Part shown: positions 1 to 12,204 of the stretch, in pieces
How the letters are laid out: each line of letters opens with the position of its first letter
Position numbering within the stretch: the first letter of the stretch is position 1
NCBI GenBank assembly: GCA_019843655.1
Contig: JACDQD010000003.1
Coordinates: 10,790,925-10,854,924, forward strand
Source: Lethocerus indicus
Taxonomy: Eukaryota; Arthropoda; Insecta; Hemiptera; Belostomatidae
Length of the DNA: 64,000 nucleotides
Reading direction: 5' to 3'
Program-made: the position numbers and the translations under genes
The notes under the pieces: model-generated
Told to the model about the DNA's origin: nothing
Databases searched by the model: none
What the model saw: only the letters and a program-made list of their open reading frames with translations

Positions 1-659
1 GGCAATTCAACCCCCTACTGAAGGGCAGGCCCCCATTGGTTCGATTCCACACTGCGAGCGGCTTTTTAAGTTAAAATTAAGTAGGAAGTTCGTATTGGAA
101 GTTTGGATCAGAGTGTTAGTGTGTAAAGTGGATATCAGTGAAAAGTATGAATTAAACACTGAACAATTTTAATAATTTGTAGTATATTTTATTAGTTGTC
201 TAACTGTCATACATAAATGCAATTCATTGTACCATATTTAATTTATTCGATGGTTAAGCTCTGTTCAGATTTATTTCGGTCCGGAGTTGGAATGTGAACG
301 TTGTTTTTTATTTCAGTTAGCCAGAGAAGTTTGCTTTGAAATAAATCTTGAACGATCAGGCAGGCGGACTGTCCTCGGTTTTGACCTTGTCCTTGAAACC
401 TTGAGAATTTTAAAAGTTTTAGAAACTTATTAATCTTTGGAAACCATTAAAACAAAGATATTATCTTGTGTTCTGGTTTTATAACCGCATATTTAGCGCA
501 GGCTAATTTTTGCTTTTAGTTTGACCGTGTTGATTTAATATAATGTAATAAAGCAGTAATACTTATTACAATTTTTTATTTTAACATAATTCCGTTATTA
601 AAAAATTTAATATTGTACTATAAAACACTACTACTAAATATATAGTATTAAATTTAATT
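1..659. other. A+T-rich stretch without a gene
   Basis: No coding signal, acceptor/donor pair or long repeat is visible. The first 70 bases are somewhat GC-richer and contain a GGTTCGATTCC string resembling a tRNA B box, followed by a short T run, but no tRNA arms fold around it. The remainder is ordinary A+T-rich DNA with short T runs. Confidence 0.6.
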
Positions 660-983
660 AGAGGAACTTGTGAGTCCCTTAATATTTTTCGCCTGTTCAC
701 TGGGGCGGGATCGCTCGGATAATTGTGTGGGGTCGGACCTGACCGACGGGAAACTCGCGAAGACGCGGTACGAAATATCAAATTTCACGGTGTTCAGTGC
801 GAACCACCGTTGGGCGGACGCGGTTCAAAATCTAGATAGCGCTCGTTCGAAACGCTCCGCTGGTCTACCAAAATATACGCACGAGTCCGCTCGTTTCCGT
901 TTTCCACTCTCGGAATATAAAACTGAAACCCGGGTTCAAAAACATTGTTATCAACCGGCATGCCTGCCCGTCTGCAGGTAAAT
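660..983 (+). other. GC-rich open patch ending in a donor-like site
   Basis: This patch is clearly richer in G+C and CpG than its flanks and stays open in one forward frame from about 670 to a stop at 979-981. It runs into CTGCAG|GTAAAT (junction 977/978), a fair match to a metazoan 5' splice site except for A at +5. If it is an exon, the spliced frame would leave before the stop. The translated piece has ordinary composition and no motif I recognise, and there is no clear promoter. A CpG-rich regulatory patch with a fortuitous donor is equally likely. Confidence 0.13.
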
Positions 984-1610
984 CAAACACTGCAGTCGTG
1001 AGCCGCTTCAAAATAGTCTACGTTCGATTTAATCGTTTCAGGCCCAGCGAGCAAGCGGCCTATCTACGAAGGAACAGCGCCTCTTAATATGGGTCGCTCA
1101 TAAATCGGTTCCCCTATCTCGGCACGCGCAATTTTCTGATTCATCCACTTGTTTGCTCTTAGGGCCACCTAACTCTTGGTCCTATAATTGTATCCCTATT
1201 TCATATGCAGTCCGTTTGTTTACCTCACCACTTTAATGATTAGGCTACTGAGACGAAGGCTTGTAGTTATAACATTTTCCCAAAGAAGCGAGACAACACT
1301 GTAAATATTGGTGTACAATTGTTTCGTGTAGTGGCTGAAACAGATTGGTCCGCTGTGCCCGTACACCAGTGGGTGATAAATAAATTATACGATCGAAGAT
1401 ATTTCAATATACCTACCTCAATACCTTAAACTATATATACTAATCAAAACACGAATATGCCCACTGTGTAGCGAAACATTTACTGTTCTAAATGAGGTAA
1501 TGTTACTTCAGTGACATTGTCTCATTTTTTGATGGAGCAAATTTTCGATGTTTTAATATGCACGTAATTAAATTTGATTTTTTTTGTTTAACTAAAGAAA
1601 ACAATTAAGT

Positions 1611-1631
1611 TTTATCAATGCAATTGATAAA
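1611..1631. repeat. 9-bp inverted repeat, 3-base loop
   Basis: TTTATCAAT (1611-1619) and ATTGATAAA (1623-1631) are perfect reverse complements around GCA. An overlapping alternative pairing joins TTTTTGTTTA (1581-1590) with TAAACAAAAA (1628-1637). The A+T-rich composition makes an isolated 9-bp repeat unremarkable; it is recorded as a visible structure without an assigned role. Confidence 0.75.
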
Positions 1632-2337
1632 CAAAAATTCAGGAGGGGGGTTCACTAATGTTCCTGGTTAACTTCATTCGATAAAATTCAATCGTATAAA
1701 AATATCCTTACCAATAAGGTCATTTGGCAGCGGTAGGTGGCTTTCCTTGTAAGAAGAAAAATATAAATAAAACTTTAACTCGGACTGGTATTTATAGGGG
1801 GGATGTGATTGAGGCACTTAGCTTTGAGTCACGACAGATTAATCAGCGGTATAGATCAAACTTAAAAGGGCGGAGCGTTTCCGAGTAATCGAACGTTGAA
1901 TATTGCTACCGGAGGAGAAAATAAACGATAACGCGTCCTTAGAATTTCCTTTCTCGCAATAATCGTGTGCTTAGAATAGGACATCGAAAAAAGTATAAAT
2001 ATATAAATTTAAATAAAGTAAATTTTCTGTTATCTGTGGGAATATGTGCAAACTGTCGTAAGACTAGACAACTTTGTAAAACCATTATCCCTAAAGCCGC
2101 AATACATTCTGTCTTCTTGTTTGTGGAGAATTTTAACCTCAGCATTTACATCTATGAATCCAACGTCAATATATTAATTTCACTTCTCGCATTTCTTCTG
2201 CCTCTTGTTTCTAAAACGAACAAATCATACCTGCAGTAAATGAGATCCGGTCTGCGTTTGATCGGTCGAGAAAATTAAGAGCGTAATTTTGGCGTATTAT
2301 CGTTTCAAGCGGCCTGCAGAGTTTCTTAACGGGGCGA

Positions 2338-2406
2338 GCGTTAATGGAGCCGTGTTAATAGAGTCTGGTGTTAATGCTGCGGACGTGGTAATGTTAAGTG
2401 TTAACA
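2338..2406. promoter_or_regulatory. Cluster of GTTAAT-type sites
   Basis: GTTAAT occurs at 2340, 2354 and 2370, followed by the related GTAAT, GTTAAG and GTTAAC strings at about 2389, 2393 and 2400. The first three are 14 and 16 bp apart, inside a locally GC-richer segment. GTTAAT is the half-site of HNF1-type POU-homeodomain proteins, and TTAAT is also read by many other homeodomains. Repeated spaced sites are typical of an enhancer, but no binding evidence is available and no neighbouring gene suggests a target. Confidence 0.3.
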
Positions 2407-2639
2407 GCTGGTCGGGCGGTTGGGGCCGAGCGAGGGCCTGGACATTCCACGTTGTATCCGTCACGACTTGTCCCACTGGTCATTGACTGACGCCGCCAAC
2501 CGGCCTCCCGCTTACTTCTACTCGACCGCAAGCTGTTCCAACCACATTTCTTACACCACAATTATATTTACTGCCAACCGTCGGGTTAAGATTACCGGGT
2601 TTAAAGATTATCCTTATTTTTTTGAAATGATGAAATAAT

Positions 2640-5600
2640 GCATTGTTTCAGAGGAGACCAACTAGTACTTGGGTACTAACAGGTTTTTATACCAAATAGT
2701 CTGAATCATTTCATTCTTTTAAATTCACATTAAAGAAATCTAACGTACGTTTTTCCTTACGCCTTATAACAAAGCATAATATGTTTTGAATCGTTGCCTT
2801 TGAGGTCCTCATGTCGCATTGGAACACCTTCGAACCAAAAACTATACTAATTTATGTATGTATAAAGTATATTCCGCTCGGATGGAAAGAACGTTTGGCC
2901 GTTTTAAAAGGAAGTAATCTTTCTATAAATGATCGTAACATCCTCGGGGAAATAATGTTAGCCGCTGAGACCGGTAGTCCTCCCTTCCTCCCATAAGTCG
3001 TTTCTCCCGAACCCCAGGTATGTGATTTTATCGGGCCAACTATTCCCGGGGTATTTCTGAAATTTCCTCCGATTTATTACCGAGCGTAGGTAATTCTTTC
3101 ATAAGCGGTTGGCTCGACTACACGTATACTGGCCGCTGACGGTCCCAGGGGGTAGTGGGCGTGGAATGATTTAGCGGTTTAATGCCCCGTGCATTTAGCC
3201 GGCACGCGATCCCCGGGATTAAGTGGGAGTGACAGGGAAAGCCAGTCGGTGAAACGTGGAGCCTCCCGACCTCCGAACATCCACCGTTCGACCATATTTC
3301 CTTTAATGATGCAAGCATGAGATATTTATTTTTTTCACGTTCAGATAACATAAGGTCTACCCTGTAGCTTGGTTTAACGTGGTCGTGTATCGTAGGTTTG
3401 TGTTCGCTTATACGTTGTTTGTAATATGACGAATATTCCTGTGTAAATAAACTATTTGCCAAAAAATTCCAATATTTGCCATTTCTGTTTGTTCATTAGG
3501 ATTTGATCAATACCGCACCAGCCTTTGGGTTACATTGCGGGTTGGTTAAACGGTCCTTAATGGGTCAAATATCGCTGTAGCGGTATAATACAGATAAAAT
3601 AAAAATAGCGTGCATTACAACTTAAATGACACTTCATACTTTCGCCTCTAGTTGATTGAAATTAATTCTCCAGTCCTTTTTCGTCCTCGATTCGGTAGTT
3701 TGATTTATTATTTTTGCTTGATATAAAGTTTTAAAAGCAATTTTACTCTGCGTGCATCAAATCTCGGTAGATCTTAATTTGAAAATAAAGCGGCACCTTT
3801 TTTTTAATAGGTAATATTTGTATTATTAAGAAATTAGGGATGATAAATTAAACAAACCGACGGGCAACATATGTAGATAGGGTGCAATGGAGTTGAGATA
3901 AATGGTATTAGATGAGTTACAAACGATATTTCATTTGAGGAGGAACCGGGCGGTTCACGGAAAATGATTAATTGGCTGAGATTAGAGTAGTTAAGCTAAT
4001 TGTAGAGCAAACGCCACGCTTTGGCTCTCGGAATACCACACCGGCGGTTTTACGAACCGCTTATCGAACGGGCGTGTTTTTTTCCTTCTGGTGCATGTTA
4101 AAAAAAGCACACCGCTTATGACAATAAACAACTGAAGAGACCGCACGCAAAAGAATTCCACAATAAAATGACCTACTGAGATTGGATTAGTCACAGAATT
4201 GATAACAGGTAACATGTAAATTATTGAATCAAATGTTGTACTCTTAGGATTTTCTTCTCAATATTCCTTCATTGGTCGTCATATGCTGTTCGTATTATTG
4301 TCATGTTTAAATTCCTAGCCAGTCGCTTGTCATTTGTCAGCATTTCATGAGCGTTGCACGGGGTATCCGCTCGGAATAATTCTGCTGTGACAACGGTTTC
4401 GTCTGTTTAGATTACAGGAATATGAACGCTCTTGTTATATAAAGCTTTTATTCGAGATGCCCATCTCGGTTTTCAGTACTGAAATCTGATCCGGTGTGTT
4501 GTAAGAACAACAACGGAAGCCCGGAAGGCCGTACCTTGTATCCCATCAACAACCGGTCCTATAGTTGCATCGTACAGTACCAAAGTATCATACCTGTGTC
4601 ACTTGAAAATATTTTTTTATTTTTATGCATTTCTTTTTTCTTCAAACGTACCATTATCGTTATATCGACTTTCACTCTGATCGAGCTCAAATACAGTCAC
4701 ACCGTACCTTAAATACTGTATTGTGTCGCTTAGAATTCATTACCATTGAATGATTAAATTTACTTACTGGCGGGGAGGGGCCTCGATTTTATTTTTGCAC
4801 GCGAATGTATTTCGCCGGTTAACTCTTCTCAACAGTAGAATTCGTGGCGTGTTCCTTAATACTTTTCGTTTATCTTTTACATCGTTCCAGTTTCGTTTTC
4901 TTAAAGTTTCGAATGCACGATTTCAGGTTACCCCTTTTAAAACGTTGATCACGATGGTTCGTTTTTTAATTCGCATTGTTAATAAAAAAATGATATGGGT
5001 GACATTCTTTTTAATTTCTGTGTTTTTCCAAAGAGCCCTAAACAAACTAGAAACAATGATCAAATACTATCGATGTTTTAGTTTTATATAGCTTGGGAGA
5101 CCATATAGAGTATGATACTCTTTTAAACTATGATATTTTATACTTTTCAATATATCCTCATCTCTCGTCAATAATGGTGGATTTCTCTGGCGTATATTGA
5201 TTTGTTACGTTCTGATATGTCCTTATATTCGACTCGGGCGATGGGAGTTCGTTAATGGGAACATTAAACCCAGGAGACGAAGCTGGAGCGACGGTGGAGG
5301 GTTAGCTAGGGGGGGAGCCTGCGGAAGGCATAACCAATTCCCGGTAGGCCGTTCGATTAAACTGGGGCTCACCCTTGCGTTATGCCCTTCCTTCTCCCCC
5401 CATCAAACATTAATGTTTTGCGCCGTCCGGAGATTTACCGCTCCGAGTTCACTTCGACTTGGGACCCCGCAAGACCTTCTGGACCAGTCGCAGTTGTCTT
5501 GAAGTTCTTAGGGGATCAGCCAGTAGCAGGCCCAATCCATATAATTAGATACGCAAACAAGAGAGAACCGGATTATTTAGCTCTCACTATTGATTATTAT

Positions 5601-7100
5601 TGATCATTCCTGTAAACGGTAGAAATATATTCTACAATAAGGTTTTATTTATTTCTGACTGATTATTAGAATATTCGGTGGCGAAAACAAGTTCAAATGT
5701 CAATATCGAACAAGGTATACGCTGAATTTGATCTCCCCAGTGATATTACTTTTCTCTAGAATATGAAAAGAAATTAAGTTTTTCAATATTTTCCATTGAC
5801 TTACTACATTATGTTTTTTATGCAGTTAATTTATTAAATAACTTTAGGAGTGAAGTAGTAGTTATGAAAATATAATTTATGTTCAGTTAAAAGGAAAATT
5901 AGGTTCCGTGTAACTATGAATTGTTGGGTCGTTTTCTAAATAAATGGAAATTATAACGCGCATTACAAAATTCTGTATCAATTTTGATAGGTTTCATATT
6001 TTCAGATATGAAAATCTGGCGCCGTTTCCAACCTCTCTTTTGGTTGGGCCGTAGTTTTTGTGCCCGGAACTAATGGGTAAAGGCTTTTTAATATATTACA
6101 CGATTTTTAACCCAGAGCACACTGTATTAATGGTTAATTGGCGTTCAGTGCGTGTATCCAGATTACCCGCAGGTGCAGGATGGAAAAGCGTTCACGTAAA
6201 TCGTAAATTGTAGCTCCACCCCGAAAAAAAATGTATCGTGGAAAATGTTCAAATTGTCGGTTGGGCAATGGAAGGAGAGAAAAAAAATAATGCGGCAGTA
6301 AACCGAGATTCCTTGGGTTCTCGAGGAAGGATAATATCCTAAGGCGAGTCAAGGGCAGAGCGGCGGTTCTCCTTCTCGGCCGCCCCCTTCACAACACCTG
6401 CTCTTCATTTTATTAACGCTCCATATATCTTCTCGCCTCAACGCTCCAATCGTGCATTTGGACGGCTCTTAATATCAATTTGAAGACTAATTACAGGGAG
6501 GATAATTGATCCCGAGCTCACTCGAATGACTTCTACAATTTGCATCGCCGGACGTCATCGCTTGATTCAGACCGGTGATAGTAATTAATTTCGCGAGGGC
6601 CCTCTCCATTATGCAAATTTTCCGAGGGGAAAGATCAGATGTATTAACGGTATTTCTTAACGGGGAATGGAATGGTATGTATAATCGCGATTCATCCTTC
6701 GTAGGAGAAGAATTATAATCACTTCTTGTTGAAGAAGCGCTAAATAAAACCAACCGATGGGTCATTAATCCAGAAATGAATAGGGACTACCATTTGAGAG
6801 GGTCGAAGGTAATATTTACGAAGCTTTTCTAATCAATCGTGCCCACTGGCAAATTTATGTGTTATAAATATTTGGTGGTACGGTGGCGATATATATCAGG
6901 TTTGAAGAGCTGCTACAGGCGAATGCCTAACAGAATAAAAAAGACTATTCCTTTGAGACTGTTGATCGTTTATTAGATGGAACTGGCTATTGAATTAAAA
7001 TGTTCTACTTAGTGTTACCTTTAACTAGGCTTCTTAAAGATCTACAGGTCTATTAAAATAGGAGCTCAGTACGTAGCACGTCCGTTACAAATTACTCATA
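2640..7100. other. Long stretch without recognisable genes
   Basis: A+T-rich DNA with GC-rich islands near 2,880-3,270, 5,230-5,500 and 6,360-6,560. Short open frames occur on both strands, the longest 113-114 codons, but they show no recognisable domains or paired splice sites. The open frame at 4,750-5,091 is Phe/Leu/Ile-rich, as expected from T-rich DNA. I see no mobile element here. Confidence 0.6.
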
Positions 7101-7154
7101 AAGAGTGTTTCGAGTCCATCGGGGAGGGTGCACTGTCCTCGCGGTCGAATTCTG

Positions 7155-7345
7155 GTAGTGGACGTGATAGTATAAAAGGTCTGGTCTGAGTGGGTGTTAT
7201 GCGGTGATAAAAGGGGGCGAGGGCGGCATCTCACCCACCCGGTAAGATCCGGTAAAGTCGGGGGTCCAGGCCACCGCCATTAAGCCAGGCTCCAATCCCC
7301 GGTAATGGCCGATTTCCCGAGGGACAATTCGGGCCTCTCCTTCCA
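7155..7345 (+). promoter_or_regulatory. TATA-box-like site with GC-rich downstream region
   Basis: TATAAAAG at 7171-7178 matches the metazoan TATA consensus and is followed by a G-rich and then C-rich segment to about 7,340. Three CCGGTAA strings lie downstream (about 7,239, 7,250 and 7,299), and GCCATTA/TAATGGC form a 7-bp inverted repeat around the last of them. No arthropod-type TCAGT initiator sits 30 bases downstream and no coding exon follows, so this is a core-promoter-like sequence only. Confidence 0.2.
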
Positions 7346-7950
7346 TCCTCTCCTCGTCGTTTAGGAGCAGCGTTAAAATTTTACGAGCCTTCGGCGTTCT
7401 CTGTGTTCCGGGATAACATTTTTTGGGGGGTGATAAGTCAATTCGTCCGCCTCGTAGTATTTAACGAGCGTTCTTCCCCCTTTGGGTTTTCTTCAGTCGG
7501 GGATTTTCATAAGATATACAACCGCCGGATGGGACTCTGCAGCATATGGTACGTCTTTTTGTAGTGACGGAGCTGTCAGCACTTTTAGTACAGATGTATT
7601 ATTGTTCACTACTATGTATTATTTAGTTCCGAAGTAAATCCTTGTTGCAATATATATACAAATATATGTACATTCGTCTTTAATTCAGATCGATATAAAA
7701 AGTTAGGTTAACAGTCGGAATCACATGATTAGGAGCTATAATTATTGAAAACATTTCGCACCGCCAAACAGGTTTCCGGACTAATATTCCTGGAATTGTC
7801 CAATGAAAATTCGAAATTCTTCTTTCATCGGTCGGTACCTGTTCGTCTACCTGAGTTAAACGCTGAAGAATGCGTTCTTGGCCTTTCCGGGATGAACGGG
7901 CCTGCAATCAGTCAAATGACTTGTCGCACTCCGGTGACACTTCCTTATTG

Positions 7951-7987
7951 AAACCGGCGATCGAGGCGAGGCCTCGCCAATCGGTTT
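7951..7987. repeat. GC-rich palindrome with flanking complementary arms
   Basis: GGCGAGGCCTCGCC (7965-7978) is a perfect 14-bp palindrome. It is embraced by AAACCG (7951-7956) and CGGTTT (7982-7987), also exact complements, so the whole 37-bp unit can extrude as a cruciform or fold as a stem-loop with an internal loop. It stands out as GC-rich in A+T-rich surroundings. No protein with this site is known to me. Confidence 0.8.
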
Positions 7988-8114
7988 ATGAATCGTTAAA
8001 ACGTCTTTGCGCTTATGTTTATGCCGTTGCGGGACCCGTATTGTATTTCCTAGTAGGCGTGAGATAAAGGCGAATAATATAGTGAGCGACATTGGTGTTC
8101 CCGCCAAGGACTGA

Positions 8115-8190
8115 CTGTTCCCTCCCTCTCACTCTCTGTCTCTCCTCTTTCTCATTCTCTCTTTCTTTACCTCTCTCGCTTGCTCTTGGT
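8115..8190. repeat. Imperfect CT-rich tract
   Basis: Almost continuous pyrimidines made of interrupted CTCT, CCTC and TTTC units. A similar tract lies at 25,497-25,560. Such tracts are decayed CT microsatellites; on the opposite strand they read GAGA, the motif class bound by GAGA-factor-type proteins in insects. No acceptor-plus-exon arrangement follows. Confidence 0.8.
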
Positions 8191-8199
8191 TCCTAAAGC

Positions 8200-11190
8200 T
8201 AACGAACTCCCCCAAGGACTCCCCTGTCTCCTTTAGCTTTGTTCTGTTTCTCGCCACTCTGAGACAGGCATTCAGTCATTCCATAGGGGTAGGGCATTGC
8301 AATTTGACCTTTCACTCTGCCCGAAAATTGAATGCTTCATTATGATTTTTGCCTTATTACATGATGCCTAATAATGTAATATAGTACCACTCTTGTCCTC
8401 ACTGGCTTGACCCTCAACTGGACCGGCTGTTCGCTGCCATCAGTAGCATTCCGTTGATAATATTTATACTCTGGATGCAACTTAAATAACAGCTACTTGC
8501 AGCCTGTTTTGTCACCTGTACGTGTGCCATACTCAGCTACTCATTTCCCTTTTGCCTTGTTGTGCATATTTAAATAGCAGCCTATCGAAGTATCCTATAC
8601 ATTCTGGCTATGATTTTGCTGTATAAAATCATTAGTTTATGAACGCTGCCAATTAAGTATCGCTTGATTATTACACGCGGTTGCCGTATTTTCAAAATGA
8701 AATAGCCGTTCCTGTTAGAAATGAGGTCTTGATAATAATCCTTTTGGATGTTGGAGTCTTGATTTTTAAATTATGTTCAGGAGGTGACCGAACCTTTTTG
8801 AAGGTAAAGAATTCTCCAAGGTTGCGTAGAGGAGCCCGACGGGTCTATCTTTGGTCACCTGCCCTGATTGACTGCTGATTCCGGAAAGTTTTGGGTCTAA
8901 CCACCCTACAATCCTTTACTGTCCCCGGGATACGAATCGGTGTTTCGTGTTTGAGTTTTTTTCTCTTGAAGACAAGGGAATGGAGGAGGGATTCTTTTTC
9001 TCGTCAAGTTCAGGAAGCCTAATGGACCAATGTGTCACTGCTGGGAATTTTATTCGGGCGATTAATATTGTGATTAATAAGGAATATACCTTAAATATCA
9101 GTTTTTAAATAATATTTTTTATATCGAAATAATAGAATACAGGTAAACATTTTTAATCCAGCAGCAGCTTCATCAAGTATATCGAATAATAAGTAAGATA
9201 TGATAGAGTCACTTATTATTGTGATTAGCTACAAAGGTCTTCATGTTACAGTGGGAGGTAATTGTTTCAATTTTCCATTTCACATTTTGGGCTTCTAAGC
9301 TATGTTATGTGTTTAATCGTTTATTTAAGCGCAGGTTATTTTAGATTCAGCTAATTTTTTCTTATTCATATTTCAAACTATTATTCACGAATTGAAATGA
9401 GTTAGCGATATTCTCCTCCCCTCACCCTCTCGGGAAAAGTCGTGAAACGTTTTAACGGAGAAAAGGGGCTTAGGAGATTAATAAGACACTTTATGAATAT
9501 TCAAGCCGCCCATTTACCCCTCTATCATCTTGGTTATTTTATCCCCGGGATGCGTAAACGAAGTATTAAGATAGCCCCCCCTTAAGGAGGGTTTTAAGTT
9601 TCCAAATGGGCAAATATTTTCAAGAGAGATATTCGGCCGCCTCTGAGATCTCGCCCGACTGTATTCCTTTCAGTCTCCTAAATAAAATAACCGTTCACCG
9701 AAAATCTTTGCCGACCTTCCTCTGTAGATAGCGCTCACAGAATTAATAATATCTCTTTTCGCATTGGGTAATACAGAGACTGTTAATTATTTGCAAATGA
9801 AAGGCTTTTGCAGTTGATTATACCGCTCTTCCTTGCGCATATAAATCGCTGTGTTGATCCGGAACCAGACCTGGTTGGCTGCACGACGATTTATACAATA
9901 AGACACACTATGAATTAAAACACATTCTTTATCCGTTCTTATGCGACGTATTGACCTCCTCAAAAGGATTTGTTTCGGTGGTTACTGTTGGAGGAGTGCA
10001 TGTATCAGGGCCATTAAAACGACCCCACGGTTGGTTTAACTCTGCAAAACGTGGAAATATATATAAAACGGCCGAAACTTAAAAGCCGGAGGCCAGTTAA
10101 GGTCGGGAGGGCGACAACCGTTTGGGGCCTTCGAAACGATCCGTTTAACGATTTGCCGATGCGGACCTTGATTCAGGTCGTGGCCCCTCAGATCATGACT
10201 AAATATTCGCCAAGGGCCTTAAAAATACGTTTGATTCCTCCTTTTTTATTCTCTCCTCACCTTTGTTCATGATGTATTTTTCAAATATCGACGCACTCTC
10301 TCCGTTTTCTCACATTCATCTGGGGGATTCACCTGGTTTCACTCTGCAACAGGCATTACTCTCAAAGTAAATGGGCACATATATTTATATTCTCTTGGAA
10401 GGACAGCTTATTCACCAAAAGATTCTAATTAAGAAAATGGGATCCTGTTCACGTTGCCAGAGTTACAATTTAATAACAGAAATACATTTCCTATAGAATT
10501 AAATGATCCGCGAAAACTTGCTAAGTCTCCCATGTACAGCACCATTGTGGAAGCAAGATATTAAGGCGCTTTCTGCTAAGAGGGCTTTTTCTTTGTTCAC
10601 CTTCTATGTGAAGTAACAAAGTATTTTGACTAAATTTGGTTTGAAACCAGGACTTGCCAACAAATGAGTTTTAGAAGTAATTTGCGGATGTTCCAGTCTT
10701 CCAAAAGCCTATCTTAAGTATTTCCGTTCTGTATTATTTTAGTTTGCTCGTGCATGCATCATAATTGCTATGTTTAGCTTCCCAACAAATTCTTAATTTA
10801 TTTTCCATTCTATCCGTACAGGAAATCAATGTCTTTTTGTTCTTGAGCGGCTTGCATTGTAGATAGATGTGCGTCAACTTTACGGAGAAGCGTGCTCTCC
10901 TCACCGGCATTGGCAACCTTCCCGTAGCCTTTGTTGTATTCAAAGGAACGAGAAAACCGCCAACTGTGATTCGACCGGCATGCAAATGATCGATCGGTAT
11001 GTCCAGAATAGAAGTTAACTCACAGGTTTTGTACGCGATATGTTGGCAAAATTATAAATTTCCCGGAAGCCGTCAATTGGAAGTGCATTCACTGGCCTAA
11101 AGCATTCAGCTTTGGTCTCAAACACGATAGTGTTGCTGCTGAATGGAAGACTGGTTCTGAATATCCAAATGAACAAAATATTTACGTATA
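8200..11190. other. Stretch without recognisable genes
   Basis: A+T-rich DNA. Small structures only: a CCC/GGG-flanked CCTTAAGG palindrome near 9,575-9,590, and CCTTTG/CAAAGG 7 bases apart near 10,926-10,944. A GC-richer open segment at 10,050-10,270 has no recognisable product. Confidence 0.6.
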
Positions 11191-11200
11191 TCAGATAGGT

Positions 11201-11275
11201 CAGGGTTTCTCAAACTTTTCCCCTTGGCGTAGTGAGCAAATATTGTCGCGACCCAGAAATATAGAGGTGTATAAA
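11201..11275 (+). mobile_element. Probable terminal fragment of a hAT-type DNA transposon
   Basis: The sequence begins CAGGGTTTCTCAAACTTTT and, 32 bases on, contains GTCGCGACCCAG. Both strings are typical of the ends of hAT elements, whose terminal repeats commonly read CAGnGGTTCTCAAACTTTT followed by a 'gcgaccc' block. The 8 bases before it (11193-11200) would be the target-site copy. I found no matching terminal repeat or second copy of those 8 bases downstream, so this is a solo, decayed or truncated end. No transposase is present. Confidence 0.45.
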
Positions 11276-11667
11276 CTGGGAATAAGAATTAAAGTATTTG
11301 TTGACACTAATTCGTAAAGAAAATTAATTTTCAAAACAATTCATTAATTTCATACGAATATAATTTTATCATGTATTTAAGACAACGCCACACATTCATA
11401 CTTAGGAATATAATTTCATATCATTTCATTAGATATCCGGTTTTTCATTTGATTTACATTTATTATCGTATTTACTTTGATTTAAAGACTATCGCTTTAA
11501 TTTCCCTCAACGCTAGAGGTGGTAGAAGTTTTCGACTGCAAGAGGTGGAGTTGATGTTCGGCCTGCCTAAAAGGTCACACTCTTAACTGCGCGCAGAAAA
11601 TTCTACCCTTTGTCGTATAATTTGATTTTCCTTTCCGGTGGTTTACCAGCCCTGTAGGCTGATACTT

Positions 11668-11731
11668 GAGCTTTACTAACTCGAGCTTTACTGGCGCCCA
11701 TTTAAGCTCGACCGGTGGCAATCGGAGCTTT
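11668..11731. repeat. Triplicated GAGCTTT motif
   Basis: GAGCTTTACT occurs exactly twice at 11668-11677 and 11683-11692 (15 bp apart), and a third GAGCTTT is at 11725-11731. An inverted AAGCTCG lies between. The spacing suggests a small tandem duplication or a clustered binding site. It is GC-richer than its surroundings and has no coding signal. Confidence 0.7.
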
Positions 11732-12204
11732 CTAAAGCCTTCTTTATTGCCTTCGATTATTCAGGCCGATTCTTAAGAGCGATGACAATTGTTGTGAAGG
11801 AGCCTAAACCCCCTCACCATCCATTCTATTAACGCCTCGCTAATTGAATTTACATAACAACGACGGGATATTTCTTTTTCAAAAATGTTTTATGTCGGCT
11901 CAATAATTTCGTCTACCCAGATCGGAAAAGGAATAACCCAGAACTACTAAGAAACTAACCTAAGATAGCGTCTTTGTACAAGTAGATAAATATGCCATCT
12001 ACTAAGTTTTATGTCTCTAACTCTCCAACTTAGGAGTAAGCATTGAACCCTTGTGACGAATGAATTGGTTTTTTCCAATCCTTATATGTACTTCTTAATA
12101 CTTATTATACTTCATTCATTTGTCTCGACATTTCGAAATTGCTTTTCGAGCAAGTATTACTTTGCGAAAATCCTCTTTTCGTTTAGTGGTACCTGTTTTC
12201 CTAT

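Noticed and set aside
1..73. B-box-like GGTTCGATTCC followed by a T run, suggesting the 3' part of a tRNA or tRNA-derived SINE
   Set aside because: The T-arm pairs at only three positions, no anticodon arm folds convincingly, and the 5' half would lie outside the window.
3120..3145. ACGTATACTG, the first ten bases of the Hox-cluster microRNA iab-4
   Set aside because: Only ten bases match and no hairpin forms around it.
3135..3165. CTCF-like CCCAGGGGGTAGTGGG string
   Set aside because: Only part of the motif is matched, and the vertebrate consensus may not apply to this organism.
3355..3375. TACCCTGTAG, the 5' end of miR-10
   Set aside because: The match ends at the tenth base and the flanks do not fold into a precursor.
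4750..5091. 113-codon Phe/Ile-rich open frame
   Set aside because: Composition follows from T-rich DNA; no start context or conserved motif.
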